This document shows positions 45,384-56,712 of a stretch of DNA of 64,000 nt, piece by piece (the first letter of the stretch is position 1; every line of letters starts with the position of its first letter). The notes beneath the pieces are model-generated. The model was given only the letters and a program-made list of their open reading frames with translations, was not told the origin of the DNA and did not search any database. A program made the translations under genes and the position numbers. This DNA comes from Piscinibacter caeni (GTDB lineage Bacteria; Pseudomonadota; Gammaproteobacteria; Burkholderiales; Burkholderiaceae_C). The stretch lies in NCBI GenBank assembly GCA_003265685.1, contig QJOU01000014.1:1-64000 (forward strand), read 5' to 3'.

Positions 45384-48300
45384 TCAGACCAGCACGCGCT
45401 CGATGCCGCCCGCGTTGGCGCGTGCCACGTACTCGGGCAGCCACTGCTCGCCGAGGATCTTGCGCGCCATCTCGACGACGATGTAGTCGGCCTCGAGCAG
45501 GCCGTTGGCGAGGTCGTCGCCATAGCGCTGCAGGCCCTGCAGGCAGCTTGGGCAGGAGGTGAGGATCTTCACGTCGCCCTGCGCCGGCACAGCACCCGTC
45601 GCGCGCAGGGCGGCCTCGTCCTTGCGCAATTCCTCGGTCTTGCGGAAGCGCACCTGCGTGGAGATGTCCGGCCGCGTCACGCCGAGCGTGCCGCTCTCGC
45701 CGCAGCAGCGCTCGCTCTTCCTGACGTTCTCGCCCACCAGCGCCTTGACGGTCTTCATCGGCTCGCGCAGCTTCATCGGCGTGTGGCAGGGGTCGTGGTA
45801 GAGATAGCCTCCGCCGCCCTCGAGCTTGATGCCCTTTTCCAGCAGGAACTCGTGGATGTCGACGATGCGGCAGCCCGGGAAGATGTCCTCGAACTTGTAG
45901 CCCTGCAGCTGGTCGTAGCAGGTGCCGCAGCTCACCACCACCGTCTTGATGTCCAGGTAGTTCAGCGTGTTGGCGACGCGGTGGAACAGCACCCGGTTGT
46001 CGGTGATCATCTTGTCGGCGCGGTCGAAGTCGCCGCTGCCGCGCTGCGGGTAGCCGCAGCAGAGATACCCCGGCGGCAGCACCGTCTGCACCCCGGCGTG
46101 CCACAGCATCGCCTGCGTCGCCAGGCCCACCTGCGAGAACAGGCGCTCCGAGCCACAACCGGGGAAGTAGAACACCGCCTCGCTGTCCGGCGTGGTGCTC
46201 TGCGGGTCGCGGATGATCGGCACGTAGGCCTTGTCCTCGATGTCCAGCAACGCCCGTGCGGTGCGCTTGGGCAGGCCGCCCGGCATCTTCTTGTTGATGA
46301 AGTGGATCACCTGCTCCTTGATCGGTGCAGGGCCCACCGTCGCGGGCGGCTTGGCGGTCTGGCGCTTCGCGAAGGCCGACAGCAGCCGGTTCGCGCTGCG
46401 CTGCGCCTTGAAGCCCACGTCCACCATCACGCGGCGCATCAGGCGGATGGTCTCCGGCTGCGTCGCGTTGAGGAAGAACATCGCCATCCGGTTGCCCGGG
46501 CGGAAGCTCTTCTGGCCCATCTTGCGCAGCAGGTTGCGCATGTTCATCGACACGTCGCCGAAGTCGATCTTCACCGGGCAGGGCGAGAGGCACTTGTGGC
46601 AGACGGTGCAGTGTTCGGCGACGTCCTCGAACTCCTGCCAGTGCTTGATGCTGATGCCGCGGCGCGTCTGCTCCTCGTACAGGAAGGCCTCGACCAGCAG
46701 CGAGGTGGCGAGGATCTTGTTGCGCGGGCTGTACAGCAGGTTGGCGCGCGGCACGTGGGTGGCGCACACCGGCTTGCACTTGCCGCAGCGCAGGCAGTCC
46801 TTGACGCTGTCGGCGATGGCGCCGATGTCGCTCTGCTGCATGATCAGCGACTCGTGGCCCATCAGGCCGAAGCTGGGCGTGTAGGCGTTCGTGAGGTCCG
46901 CCTTCAGCGCCGGATCGCGCAGCAGCTTGCCCTTATTGAAGCGGCCCTCGGGGTCGACGCGCTTCTTGTAGTCGGTGAAACCGGCGAGTTCCGCGTCGCT
47001 CAGGAACTCGAGCTTGGTGATGCCGATGCCGTGTTCGCCGGAGATCACGCCGTCGAGCCGCCGGGCCAGCGCCATGATGCGGGCCACCGCCTCGTGGGCG
47101 GTCTGCAGCATCGCGTAGTTGTCGCTGTTGACCGGGATGTTGGTGTGCACGTTGCCGTCGCCGGCATGCATGTGCAGCGCCACCCACACGCGGCCCTTGA
47201 GCACCTGGGCGTGGATCTGCTGGCAGGCGTCGACGACCGGCGCCAGCGCGGCACCGGCGAAGAGCGTCTGCAGCGGCGCGCGGATCTGCGTCTTCCACGA
47301 GGCGCGCAGCGAATGGTCCTGCAGGTCGGCGAAGAACGTGCGGCCGCTGTCCGGGTTCGGGGCATCGAGGTGCAGGAGCCAGTGCTGCCACAGGCCGCGC
47401 ACCTCGCGCACCAGCGCCAGCGCCTGCTGCACGCGGTCTTCGAGCAGCTCGGCGCTGGCGATCTCGTTGGCGTCGTCGGTCTTGCCGAGCGGCAAGCTGC
47501 CCGTGGCGAAGAAGGCCTCCAGCGCCTCCGCGAACTCGATCTTGTTGCGCAGGCTGAGCTCGATGTTGATGCGCTCGATGCCCTCGGTGTACTCGCCCAT
47601 GCGCGGCAGCGGGATCACCACGTCCTCGTTGATCTTGAAGGCGTTGGTGTGGCGGCTGATCGCCGCGGTGCGCTTGCGGTCGAGCCAGAACTTCTTGCGC
47701 GCCTCGGCGCTGACGGCCACGAAGCCCTCGCCGCTGCGCGAGTTGGCGATGCGCACCACCTCGCTGGTGGCGCGCGCCACGGCGTCGGCGTCGTCGCCGG
47801 CGATGTCGCCGATCAGCACCATCTTCGGCAGCACGGCCCGCTTCGATTTCGTCGCGTAGCCGACGGCCTTCAGGTAGCGGTCGTCCAGGTGCTCCAGGCC
47901 CGCCAGGATCGCGCCGCCGGGCTTCTTCGCCTCGGCGAACATGAAGTCCTTGATCTCGACGATCGAGGGCACCGCGTCCTTCGGGTTGCCGAAGAACTCC
48001 AGGCACACCGTGCGGGTGTGCGCCGGCATCTTGTGCACCACCCAGCGCGCCGAGGTGATCAGGCCGTCGCAGCCCTCCTTCTGGATGCCCGGCAGGCCGG
48101 CGAGGAACTTGTCGGTGACGTCCTTGCCCAGGCCCTCCTTGCGGAAGGTGGCGCCGGGGATGTCGAGCCGCTCGGTCTTCTCGAGCTTCCTGCCGGTCGC
48201 GTCGAACCAGCGCAGCTCGAAGCTCGCGGTCGGGGCGTCGTGGATCTTGCCCAGGTTGTGGTCCAGCCGCACCACCTCGAGCCAGGTCGCCTGCGGCGTG

Positions 48301-49286
48301 ACCATGCGCCAGGAGGCGAGGTTGTCCAGCGCGGTGCCCCACAGCACGGCCTTCTTGCCGCCGGCGTTCATCGCGATGTTGCCGCCGATGCACGAGGCCT
48401 CGGCAGACGTCGGGTCGACCGCGAACACGAAGCCGGCGCGCTCGGCCGCGTCCGCCACGCGCTGGGTGACGACACCCGCCTCGGTCCAGACCGTCGGCAC
48501 GGGCTGGTCCACGCCCGGCAGCGCGACCATCTCGACGTCGCTCATCGCCTCCAGCTTCTCGGTGTTGATCACCGCGCTGTTCCAGGCCAGCGGCACGGCG
48601 CCGCCGGTGTAGCCGGTGCCGCCGCCGCGCGGGATGATGGTCAGCCCGAGCTCGATGCAGCCGGCCACCAGCGCGGCCATCTCGGCCTCGGTATCGGGGG
48701 TCAGCACGACGAAGGGATATTCGACGCGCCAGTCGGTCGCATCCGTCACGTGGGCCACGCGCGACAGGCCGTCGAACTTGATGTTGTCCTTGTCGGTACG
48801 GCGGCCCAGCACGCGCAGGACACGGCGGCGCAGTTCGGCCATCGCGTCGAACTGGCGCGCGAAGGCCTCGACGGCGCGCTGCGCCGCCTCGAGCAGCTCG
48901 CCGACCAGCGCGTCGCGCTCGCCGTCGGCCTGCGGCGCGCGGCGCGCCTCGATGGCGTGCAGCCGGTGGTGCAGCGCGTCGATCAGGGCCTGGCGGCGCT
49001 TCGGGTTGTCCAGCAGGTCGTCCTGCAGGTACGGGTTGCGCTGCACCACCCAGATGTCGCCCAGCACCTCGTACAGCATGCGCGCCGAGCGTCCGGTGCG
49101 GCGCTCCTCGCGCAGCCGGTTCAGCACCTCCCAGGCCCGCGCGCCGAGCAGGCGGATGACGATCTCCCGGTCGGAGAACGAGGTGTAGTTGTAGGGAATC
49201 TCGCGCAGGCGCGGCGCGGTGCCCTCGGCGGCCGGGCCGTTCGAGGCGACGGCGGCCAGCTGGGACAAGGTGGCGGGTGCGTTCAT
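45384..49286 (-). CDS. DUF3683 FAD/FMN oxidoreductase fused to Fe-S and CCG domains
   Basis: A 1300-residue cytoplasmic flavoprotein related to D-lactate and D-2-hydroxyglutarate dehydrogenases. An N-terminal DUF3683 domain (residues about 25-115) precedes the FAD site [15 protein letters not shown] (217-231), [12 protein letters not shown], and the FAD-linked oxidase C domain ([28 protein letters not shown]). Next are two 4Fe-4S motifs, [11 protein letters not shown] and [12 protein letters not shown] (about 830 and 893), then two CCG domains like those of heterodisulfide reductase and GlpC/LldE ([32 protein letters not shown]). Electrons probably pass from the 2-hydroxyacid through FAD and Fe-S to a quinone or thiol acceptor. 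Substrate unknown. A fusion of normally separate subunits. Confidence 0.88.
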   Translation of the reverse strand: MNAPATLSQLAAVASNGPAAEGTAPRLREIPYNYTSFSDREIVIRLLGARAWEVLNRLREERRTGRSARMLYEVLGDIWVVQRNPYLQDDLLDNPKRRQALIDALHHRLHAIEARRAPQADGERDALVGELLEAAQRAVEAFARQFDAMAELRRRVLRVLGRRTDKDNIKFDGLSRVAHVTDATDWRVEYPFVVLTPDTEAEMAALVAGCIELGLTIIPRGGGTGYTGGAVPLAWNSAVINTEKLEAMSDVEMVALPGVDQPVPTVWTEAGVVTQRVADAAERAGFVFAVDPTSAEASCIGGNIAMNAGGKKAVLWGTALDNLASWRMVTPQATWLEVVRLDHNLGKIHDAPTASFELRWFDATGRKLEKTERLDIPGATFRKEGLGKDVTDKFLAGLPGIQKEGCDGLITSARWVVHKMPAHTRTVCLEFFGNPKDAVPSIVEIKDFMFAEAKKPGGAILAGLEHLDDRYLKAVGYATKSKRAVLPKMVLIGDIAGDDADAVARATSEVVRIANSRSGEGFVAVSAEARKKFWLDRKRTAAISRHTNAFKINEDVVIPLPRMGEYTEGIERINIELSLRNKIEFAEALEAFFATGSLPLGKTDDANEIASAELLEDRVQQALALVREVRGLWQHWLLHLDAPNPDSGRTFFADLQDHSLRASWKTQIRAPLQTLFAGAALAPVVDACQQIHAQVLKGRVWVALHMHAGDGNVHTNIPVNSDNYAMLQTAHEAVARIMALARRLDGVISGEHGIGITKLEFLSDAELAGFTDYKKRVDPEGRFNKGKLLRDPALKADLTNAYTPSFGLMGHESLIMQQSDIGAIADSVKDCLRCGKCKPVCATHVPRANLLYSPRNKILATSLLVEAFLYEEQTRRGISIKHWQEFEDVAEHCTVCHKCLSPCPVKIDFGDVSMNMRNLLRKMGQKSFRPGNRMAMFFLNATQPETIRLMRRVMVDVGFKAQRSANRLLSAFAKRQTAKPPATVGPAPIKEQVIHFINKKMPGGLPKRTARALLDIEDKAYVPIIRDPQSTTPDSEAVFYFPGCGSERLFSQVGLATQAMLWHAGVQTVLPPGYLCCGYPQRGSGDFDRADKMITDNRVLFHRVANTLNYLDIKTVVVSCGTCYDQLQGYKFEDIFPGCRIVDIHEFLLEKGIKLEGGGGYLYHDPCHTPMKLREPMKTVKALVGENVRKSERCCGESGTLGVTRPDISTQVRFRKTEELRKDEAALRATGAVPAQGDVKILTSCPSCLQGLQRYGDDLANGLLEADYIVVEMARKILGEQWLPEYVARANAGGIERVLV

Positions 49287-49429
49287 GGCGGTCGGAGGCT
49301 GGGTCGCCCCCGATCAGGCGGTCAAGGGCGAATCGTAGCGCAGCGCAGCATTCCCCCACCGTCGCGGGGCAGGCGCTGCGGCGGGTAATCCCGCTTGCCG
49401 GGGGCGGCCCGGCGGCCCGATAAACGCCG

Positions 49430-49459
49430 CTGTCCACAGCCTTGTCACACAACCGTCGC
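49430..49459 (+). promoter_or_regulatory. Possible PhoB box upstream of ugpB
   Basis: Three direct GTC-centred repeats CTGTCCA (49430-49436), TTGTCAC (49442-49448) and CCGTCGC (49453-49459) are spaced 12 and 11 nt apart, close to the CTGTCAT 11-bp spacing of Pho boxes. They lie about 50 nt before the ugpB ATG, and ugp genes are PhoB-controlled in E. coli. The match is imperfect. Confidence 0.4.
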
Positions 49460-49510
49460 AACATGGCGGGCTGGCCACGCGCCACACCCTCATCCCCGAC
49501 CGGAGCCTGC

Positions 49511-50812
49511 ATGAAACGAATCGTCCTCGCCGCCGCCGCCCTGGCCGCCGCCGTCGCCGCCCAGGCGCAGACGGAAATCCAGTGGTGGCACTCGATGACC
49601 GCCGTCAACAACGAGTGGGTCAACGACCTGGCCAAGCAGTTCAACGCCAGCCAGAGCCAGTACAAGGTCATCCCCACCTACAAGGGCAGCTACCCCGAGT
49701 CGATGACCGCGGCCATCGCCGCCTTCCGCGCCGGCAACGCACCGCACATCCTGCAGGTGTTCGAGGTCGGCACCGCCACGATGATGGCCAGCAAGGGCGC
49801 CATCGTGCCGGTGGGGCAGGTGATGAAGGACGCCGGCTACAAGTTCGACCCGGGCGCCTACATCTCGGCGGTGGCCGGCTACTACACGGCGCCGAACGGG
49901 CAGATGCTGAGCTTCCCGTTCAACAGCTCGACGACCGTCTTCTACATCAACAAGGATGCGTTCAAGGCCGCGGGCTTGGACCCGGAGCAGCAGCCCAAGA
50001 CCTGGCCCGAGGTCGCCCTGGCCGCCGCCAAGCTGAAGGCTGCCGGCCACAAGTGCCCGTTCACCACCGCCTGGCAGGGCTGGACGCAGCTGGAGAGCTT
50101 CTCGACCTGGCACAACGTCGAGCTGGCCACCAAGCGCAACGGCCTGGCCGGCCTGGACGCGCGGCTGGTGGCCAACTCGCCGCTGCACGTGCGCCACATC
50201 GAGAACCTGTCCAACATGGCCAAGCAGGGCCTGTTCGTCTACAAGGGCCGCACCAACCTCGCCGAGGCCACCTTCGTCTCGGGCGAGTGCGCGATGATCA
50301 CCACCTCCTCGGGCTTCTACGGCAACGTGAAGAAGAACGCCAAGTTCGCCTTCGGCCTGGCCACCATGCCCTACTACCCCGACGTGCCCGGCGCGCCGCA
50401 GAACACCGTGATCGGCGGCGCCAGCCTGTGGGTGCTGTCGGGCAAGAAGCCGGCCGAGTACAAGGGCGTGGCGGCCTTCTTCGACTTCATCTCCAGCCCC
50501 GAGGTGCAGTCGGCCAGCCACAAGCGCACCGGCTACCTGCCGGTGACGACCGCGGCCTTCCAGCTCACCGAGCAGTCCGGCTTCTACAAGGAGAACCCGG
50601 GCACCGACACCGCGGTCAACCAGATGGTCCGCAAGACCACCGACAAGTCGCGCGGCATCCGGCTGGGCAACTACCTGCAGATCCGCGAGATCGAGGACGA
50701 GGAGTTCGAGCAGGTCTGGGCCGGCAAGAAGACGGCCAAGGAAGCGCTCGATTCGATCGTCAAGCGCGGCAACGAACTGCTCGAGCGCTTCGAAAAAGCG
50801 AACAAGGGCTGA
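49511..50812 (+). CDS. ugpB: sn-Glycerol-3-phosphate ABC transporter substrate-binding protein
   Basis: A 433-residue periplasmic binding protein with signal peptide ending AAVAAQAQ. It matches UgpB in [40 protein letters not shown] and [19 protein letters not shown], and in its length. It captures glycerol-3-phosphate or its diesters for the UgpAEC importer encoded directly after it. ATG at 49511 sits about 50 nt after the possible Pho box. Start of a four-gene operon, spacing 7, 10 and 9 nt. Confidence 0.9.
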   Translation: MKRIVLAAAALAAAVAAQAQTEIQWWHSMTAVNNEWVNDLAKQFNASQSQYKVIPTYKGSYPESMTAAIAAFRAGNAPHILQVFEVGTATMMASKGAIVPVGQVMKDAGYKFDPGAYISAVAGYYTAPNGQMLSFPFNSSTTVFYINKDAFKAAGLDPEQQPKTWPEVALAAAKLKAAGHKCPFTTAWQGWTQLESFSTWHNVELATKRNGLAGLDARLVANSPLHVRHIENLSNMAKQGLFVYKGRTNLAEATFVSGECAMITTSSGFYGNVKKNAKFAFGLATMPYYPDVPGAPQNTVIGGASLWVLSGKKPAEYKGVAAFFDFISSPEVQSASHKRTGYLPVTTAAFQLTEQSGFYKENPGTDTAVNQMVRKTTDKSRGIRLGNYLQIREIEDEEFEQVWAGKKTAKEALDSIVKRGNELLERFEKANKG

Positions 50813-50819
50813 GCCGAAC

Positions 50820-51707
50820 TTGGCTGCCGAAAAGCGCGTCGTCTTCCGCTCCTCCTGGCTGCCCTGGGTGCTGCTGGCACCCCAGGGCGTCATCATCGCG
50901 GTGTTCTTCTTCTGGCCGGCGGGGCAGGCGCTGCTGCAGTCGCTGCAGCAGTCCGACGCGTTCGGCACCTCGGTGGAGTGGGTCGGGCTGGAGAACTTCC
51001 GCCACCTGTTCGCCGACGAGGGCTACCTCGAGTCGTTCAAGACCACGGCGATCTTCTCGCTGCTGGTGGCGGTGCTGGGCATCTCGCTGTCGCTGCTGCT
51101 GGCGGTGTTCGCCGACCGCGTGGCCAAGGGCGCGATGGTCTACCGCACGCTGCTGATCTGGCCCTACGCGGTGGCGCCGGCGGTGGCCGGCGTGCTGTGG
51201 CTGTTCATGTTCTCGCCCAGCATCGGCGTGCTCGCCTGGGCGCTGCACCAGCTCGGCATTCCATGGGACTCGCTGCTGAACAGCAACCACGCCATGGCGC
51301 TGATCGTGATGGCCGCGGTGTGGAAGCAGATCTCCTACAACTTCCTGTTCTTCCTGGCCGGGCTGCAGAGCATCCCGAAGAGCCTGATCGAGGCGGCGGC
51401 GATCGACGGCGCGCGGCCCTGGCGGCGCTTCTGGACCATCCAGTTCCCGCTGCTCTCGCCGACCACCTTCTTCCTGCTCGTGATCAACGTCGTCTACGCC
51501 TTCTTCGACACCTTCGCGATCGTCGACGCGGCCACCCAGGGCGGCCCGGGCAAGGACACCGCGATCCTGGTCTACAAGGTCTATTTCGACGGCTTCAAGG
51601 CGCTCGATCTGGGCGGCTCGGCGGCGCAGTCGGTGGTGCTGATGGCGATCGTGATCGCGCTGACGGTGATCCAGTTCCGCTTCGTCGAGAAGAAGGTCAC
51701 CTACTGA
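50820..51707 (+). CDS. ugpA: Glycerol-3-phosphate ABC transporter permease UgpA
   Basis: A 295-residue inner-membrane permease with six helices, starting at a TTG (50820) 7 nt after ugpB. The EAA loop is [22 protein letters not shown]. First part [25 protein letters not shown] and [13 protein letters not shown] match UgpA-type sugar permeases. Pairs with UgpE to form the channel. TTG start is accepted because no in-frame ATG exists near it and the coding region begins directly. Confidence 0.9.
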   Translation: MAAEKRVVFRSSWLPWVLLAPQGVIIAVFFFWPAGQALLQSLQQSDAFGTSVEWVGLENFRHLFADEGYLESFKTTAIFSLLVAVLGISLSLLLAVFADRVAKGAMVYRTLLIWPYAVAPAVAGVLWLFMFSPSIGVLAWALHQLGIPWDSLLNSNHAMALIVMAAVWKQISYNFLFFLAGLQSIPKSLIEAAAIDGARPWRRFWTIQFPLLSPTTFFLLVINVVYAFFDTFAIVDAATQGGPGKDTAILVYKVYFDGFKALDLGGSAAQSVVLMAIVIALTVIQFRFVEKKVTY

Positions 51708-51717
51708 GCCGCGCCAC

Positions 51718-52569
51718 ATGGTCGAACGCCGCCCCACCCTCGGCATCCTCGCGCACGTCGTGCTGATCCTCGGCGTGCTGGTGGTCGCCTTCCCGGTCTA
51801 CATCACCTTCGTCGCCTCGACCCACACCGCCGCCGACGTGGTGCAGGTGCCGATGCCGCTGCTGCCGGGCGAGCATCTGCTCGAGAACTACGTCGCCGCC
51901 TGGAACGGCGGCGGTGCCGGCGCAGGGTCCAAGGCCGCGGTGGGCCGCATGCTGATGGTCAGCCTGGTCACCGCGATCATCATCGCGGTGGGCAAGATCG
52001 CGATCTCGCTGCTGTCGGCCTTCGCGATCGTCTACTTCCGCTTCCCGTTCCGGCAGGCCTTCTTCTGGGCCATCTTCGTGACGCTGATGCTGCCGGTGGA
52101 GGTGCGCATCGGACCGACCTACAAGGTCGTCTCGGACCTGCACATGCTCAACAGCTTCGCCGGCCTGACGGTCCCGCTGATCGCCTCGGCCACCGCCACC
52201 TTCCTGTTCCGCCAGTTCTTCCTGACCGTGCCCGACGAGCTGGTCGAGGCCGCGCGCATCGACGGCGCCGGGCCGATGCGCTTCTTCGTCGACGTGCTGG
52301 TGCCGCTGTCGGCCACCTCGATCGCGGCGCTGTTCGTGATCCAGTTCATCTACGGCTGGAACCAGTACCTCTGGCCGCTGCTCGTGACCACCGACGAATC
52401 GATGTACCCGGTGGTGATCGGCATCAAGCGCATGATCGCCGGCGGCGACGCGCAGAACGAGTGGAACCTGGTGATGGCCACCGCGATGATGGCGATGATC
52501 CCGCCGGCGCTGGTGGTGATGCTGATGCAGAAGTGGTTCGTCAAGGGCCTGGTGGATACCGAGAAATAA
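51718..52569 (+). CDS. ugpE: Glycerol-3-phosphate ABC transporter permease UgpE
   Basis: A 283-residue second permease with about six helices. The EAA loop reads [22 protein letters not shown], followed by [20 protein letters not shown], a phrase common to UgpE and MalG-type subunits. It begins 10 nt after ugpA and ends 9 nt before ugpC. Forms the heterodimer with UgpA. Confidence 0.9.
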   Translation: MVERRPTLGILAHVVLILGVLVVAFPVYITFVASTHTAADVVQVPMPLLPGEHLLENYVAAWNGGGAGAGSKAAVGRMLMVSLVTAIIIAVGKIAISLLSAFAIVYFRFPFRQAFFWAIFVTLMLPVEVRIGPTYKVVSDLHMLNSFAGLTVPLIASATATFLFRQFFLTVPDELVEAARIDGAGPMRFFVDVLVPLSATSIAALFVIQFIYGWNQYLWPLLVTTDESMYPVVIGIKRMIAGGDAQNEWNLVMATAMMAMIPPALVVMLMQKWFVKGLVDTEK

Positions 52570-52578
52570 AGATACGAC

Positions 52579-53646
<1,068 letters not shown>

Positions 53647-53662
53647 GCGCCCGACCCGGCGT

Positions 53663-54232
53663 TCAGCGCCCGGGCAGCATCGAGCGCAGCACGCCGTCCT
53701 TCAGCACCACGTGGTGCACGATCGCCGCCGCCGCGTGCAGCCCGGCCAGCCAGATCATCAGGTCGCCGAGGAAGCCGTGCACCTCGCCCCAGTCGGCCCA
53801 GCCGGCGACGGCGGCGTCGGCGATCGCCGGCATGCGGTCGATGCGCAGCCCGCCGAGCAGCGTCAGCGGGTGGCCCTCGCTGCCCAGCGCCAGCACGGCC
53901 GTGACCGGCAGGCCCAGCAGCAGCAGCCACAGCACGCCATGGCCGGCGCGCGCGAGTGCGTGCATCCAGCGTGCCATCTCGACGCGCGGCGCCGCCGGCC
54001 GCAGCAGCACCCACAGCAGGCGCAGCAGGGTCAGCACGAACACCAGCACGCCGAGCGACTCGTGCCAGACGATGTCGCTGCGGGTGGCCGGATCCAGGCC
54101 TTCGCGCATCAGCCGGCCGAAGCGCTCCGGCCCGAGCGCGAAGGCGACGACCACCGCCACGGCGGTCACCCAATGGAGCAGCTGGCTGAGCGGGTCGTAG
54201 CGGCTGGCGGGCAAGGGGGGTGAGAGGGTCAT
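53663..54232 (-). CDS. Cytochrome b561 family membrane protein
   Basis: A 189-residue integral membrane protein with four helices and heme-ligand histidines in LSQLLHWVTAVAVVV, DIVWHESLGVLVFVL, GWADWGEVHGFLGDL and IVHHVVLKDG. Typical bacterial b561 proteins carry electrons between the quinone pool and periplasmic donors or acceptors. No electron-transfer partner is adjacent. Start at the ATG at 54232; the GNAT gene ends 44 nt upstream on the same strand. Confidence 0.87.
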   Translation of the reverse strand: MTLSPPLPASRYDPLSQLLHWVTAVAVVVAFALGPERFGRLMREGLDPATRSDIVWHESLGVLVFVLTLLRLLWVLLRPAAPRVEMARWMHALARAGHGVLWLLLLGLPVTAVLALGSEGHPLTLLGGLRIDRMPAIADAAVAGWADWGEVHGFLGDLMIWLAGLHAAAAIVHHVVLKDGVLRSMLPGR

Positions 54233-54275
54233 GGCGGCGGCTCCGGTGACCGGCGATTGTCGCGCGCCGGCTCGC

Positions 54276-54893
54276 TCAGGCCACGGCCGCGGCGCTTGCC
54301 GGCAGCGCCAGCGGCTCCTCGATGCCGCGCACGCGCGCATAGACACGCGTGCTGCGCACCTCGCCGGCGGGCGAGAGGCTGTCGCCGCGCAGCAGCGCCT
54401 CGAGCGTGAAGCCGGCACGCTCGGCCAGGCGCCAGCTGAGCCGGTTCGCGTCGTCGGTGCGGATCTCCACGCGCCGCGCGGCCAGCTGGTCGAAGGCAAA
54501 ACGCACCAGCGCGTGTACCGCCTCCGTGGCATGGCCGCGCCCGCCGAAGCCGCGCCGGCGCCAGTAGCCGATCTCGAAGCTGCGCAGCGCCCAGTCGATG
54601 TTGTGCAGCCCGATGCCGCCGATCAGGCTGCCCTCGCGGCCGAGCACGTCGCGCTCGAAGATGAACAAGTGCAGTTCCTCGCGCAGCAGGTAGCGCGCAT
54701 GGGCGCGGCGGCACCAGGCCTCGCTCTCGGCCACGCTCTTGTCGGCGCGCGCCCACGGCATCCAGGGACGCAGGTCCTGGATCGATTCGCGCTCGGCCTC
54801 GTTGGCCACCGGGCCGTCGCCCGGGCGCGGGCAGCGCAGGATCAGCCGCTCGGAGACGATCTGCATCGGCAGGTCGATCAGCACGGGGTCCAT
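54276..54893 (-). CDS. GNAT family N-acetyltransferase (RimJ/RimL-like)
   Basis: A 205-residue acyl-CoA-dependent acetyltransferase resembling the RimJ/RimL group: TERLILRCPRPGD-like start (SERLILRCPRPGD), IGGIGLHNIDW, FEIGYWRRRGFGGRGHATEA with the acetyl-CoA loop, and VEIRTDDANRLSWRLAERAGF. It acetylates a protein terminus or small-molecule amine; the substrate is unknown. The in-frame ATG is 54893; another ATG at 54900 lies closer to the GGAG but is out of frame. Downstream of the MFS gene on the same strand with a 22-nt gap. Confidence 0.82.
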   Translation of the reverse strand: MDPVLIDLPMQIVSERLILRCPRPGDGPVANEAERESIQDLRPWMPWARADKSVAESEAWCRRAHARYLLREELHLFIFERDVLGREGSLIGGIGLHNIDWALRSFEIGYWRRRGFGGRGHATEAVHALVRFAFDQLAARRVEIRTDDANRLSWRLAERAGFTLEALLRGDSLSPAGEVRSTRVYARVRGIEEPLALPASAAAVA

Positions 54894-54915
54894 GGTCCAT
54901 ATTCTCCTTGATCGT

Positions 54916-56280
54916 TCAGTTCGTGCCGAGGCGGCTGTCGCGCACCTCGGCTTCGGCACCGAGCCAGTCGTCGACCGATTCGGGCCGCGGCAGTTCACGC
55001 ACGCGCCGGATCACCGGCACCTGCCAGGCCACCAGCGCGAGCAGCAGCGCCGTGCCGCCGGCAAACGCGAGCGCGCTGCGCAGGCCGACATGCTCGCCCA
55101 GCCAGCCGCCGAGCAGCGCACCCGGCCCGGCCGGGATCAGGATCAGCCAGCGGATCGTGCTCGTCATGCGGCCCAGCAGCGGCTCGGGCGTCACCGCCTG
55201 GCGCAGCGCCAGGAAGTTGATGAACACCAGCACCGCGCCGGCCGAGAACATCAGCAGCATCAGTGCGAAGGCCGAGACGCCCCAGCGGTCGGCCGGCGCG
55301 AGCGCAAGCAGGCACCAGCCCGCACCACACACCGCGAATCCGAGCGTCAGGCAGGGCCCCGGGCCGATGCGGCGGCTGATGCGGTCGCCCCAGACGCTTG
55401 CCAGAACCGTGCCCACGCCCATGCCCACGTAGCTCAGGCCGACCTGCTGCTCGCTCAGGCCGAGCGTGCGCGTCGCGAACAGGATCTGCACCACGATGGC
55501 CGCGTGATGGCACATCTGCCAGATGCCCACCGCGGCGGCCAACGCCACCAGCAGGCGCTGGCGCGCGACGAAGCGCACGCCCGCCTTCAGGTCGCGCCAG
55601 AAGTGGGCGTCGTGGCGCACCGCCCGGCGTTCGTCGACGACGATGCCGCGCAGGATGGTCGCCGAGACGACCAGCAGCGCCGCGTCCACCAGCAGCGCGA
55701 GCGGCGCGCCGACCAGCTTGATCAGCAGGCCGGCGAAGCCCGGCCCGGCGACCTCGGCACCCGAGGTCGCGAGCGCATTCTTCGCGTGCGCCTCGACCAG
55801 GCGCTCGCGTGCCACCACCTGCGTCAGCACGATCTGCGCGGCCGAGCCCGCGGTGGTGAACACGGTGCCGATCACGAACGCGACGATGTACAGCCAGGGC
55901 ATGGTCAGCCAGCCCATCCACCACGCCAGCGGCACGCTCGACACCACCGCGGCCAGCAGCAGTTCGCCGGCCACGTAGACCGGCAGCTTGCGCACCCGGT
56001 CCAGCCACACGCCCGAGGGCAGCGAGAACAGCACGAAGGGCAGGATCTCCATCGCGGTGAGCAGGCCCATCTGCGTGGGGCTCGCGTGCAGCAGCACCGC
56101 CGCGGTGAGCGGCAGCGCGAGCATGGTGACCTGGCCGCCGAACGAGCTGATCAGGATCGAGATCCACAGCCGGCGGTAGGTGACCTGGCGCAACAGGTCG
56201 TCGTGCGGCAGCAGGCCGTCGAGCCAGCGCTTCAGCCGCGCGGCGCGTGCCTCCTTGCCTTCCAGCAGCCATTCGGTCAT
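54916..56280 (-). CDS. MFS efflux-type transporter
   Basis: A 454-residue major facilitator transporter with about twelve helices of the MFS_3/enterobactin-exporter-like group. A cytoplasmic N-terminus of about 35 residues precedes the first helix (RLWISILISSFGGQVTMLALPL). The loop motif GVWLDRVRKLPVYVAGELL after helix 2 is the MFS signature. ATG 56280 with ribosome site GAGGAA (56289-56284) is preferred over an upstream ATG at 56364 because the leader in between forms several hairpins. It is followed by the acetyltransferase. Exported compound unknown. Confidence 0.85.
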   Translation of the reverse strand: MTEWLLEGKEARAARLKRWLDGLLPHDDLLRQVTYRRLWISILISSFGGQVTMLALPLTAAVLLHASPTQMGLLTAMEILPFVLFSLPSGVWLDRVRKLPVYVAGELLLAAVVSSVPLAWWMGWLTMPWLYIVAFVIGTVFTTAGSAAQIVLTQVVARERLVEAHAKNALATSGAEVAGPGFAGLLIKLVGAPLALLVDAALLVVSATILRGIVVDERRAVRHDAHFWRDLKAGVRFVARQRLLVALAAAVGIWQMCHHAAIVVQILFATRTLGLSEQQVGLSYVGMGVGTVLASVWGDRISRRIGPGPCLTLGFAVCGAGWCLLALAPADRWGVSAFALMLLMFSAGAVLVFINFLALRQAVTPEPLLGRMTSTIRWLILIPAGPGALLGGWLGEHVGLRSALAFAGGTALLLALVAWQVPVIRRVRELPRPESVDDWLGAEAEVRDSRLGTN

Positions 56281-56283
56281 GGC

Positions 56284-56391
56284 TTCCTCGTCTTTCTCTC
56301 GCGGCGGGCTCCGGTAGGAACCCTGGCGGGCCGTTGGGCCCGGTGACGGAGGAACGGAGTGCACCCGATTCCTCCGCCGATCTCTCGGCGG
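56284..56391 (-). promoter_or_regulatory. Structured 5' leader of the MFS gene: four hairpins and a possible SD-sequestering switch
   Basis: Read on the minus strand toward the MFS ATG: (1) a 7-bp stem with a GAGA tetraloop (plus arms 56374-56380 and 56385-56391); (2) GGAGGAA/TTCCTCC, a 7-bp stem with a 14-nt loop (56369-56375 with 56348-56354); (3) GGGCC/GGCCC (56328-56332 with 56337-56341); (4) GGGTTCC-TACC-GGAGCCC (56306-56312 with 56317-56323). The 3' arm of hairpin 2, TTCCTC, is also complementary to the ribosome site GAGGAA at 56289-56284, so two exclusive pairings are possible, as in translational riboswitches. Hairpins 1 and 2 also overlap by two bases. I cannot match it to a known riboswitch class. 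Structure is by eye. Confidence 0.5.
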
Positions 56392-56712
56392 GGGCCTCGG
56401 TGGAGGCGGGTGCCGAGAGGACTAGTGGGCGCCGATGGCCCGCTTGGACGGGCGATTCGGCGCTGCAACGCCGAGCGACGCCAGGCCGAACGACGCGGCG
56501 CGAGCGCGGCGGCGTACGACGAGGTGGAGGGCGTGGCTCATGGCGTGGCAGGGGCGTGGGCGAATGCAAACCATCCTAACAGCGTCCCTGCGCGGCCCGC
56601 AATCGGCAAAACGTGGGATGTGGCGCAACGCGCGATACCGGCAGTGCCGCCGCGGGCCACCGGCGGCCGCGGCGCTTGCGCGCGCGGCGTGCCGGCGCGC
56701 AGCATGCATGCC
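56392..56712. other. 321-nt divergent region between MFS leader and ceramidase-like gene
   Basis: Nothing coding is supported here. It must contain the promoters of the MFS leader transcript and of the ceramidase-like gene. A possible ATG at 56704 in frame with the gene at 56713 lies at its end. No terminator, repeat or RNA gene is evident. Confidence 0.5.

Noticed and set aside
45366-49388. Open reading frame of 1340 codons on the plus strand opposite the DUF3683 oxidoreductase
   Set aside because: It is the antisense shadow of a high-GC gene with clear cofactor motifs; its translation is low-complexity His/Arg/Leu/Val-rich with no domain, and such frames accompany nearly every real gene here.
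56284-56391. Known guanidine or manganese riboswitch upstream of the MFS gene
   Set aside because: The loops (GAGA, CAAC, TACC on the minus strand) do not fit the ACGR loops of mini-ykkC, and I see none of the yybP-ykoY conserved sequence; left as an unclassified leader.
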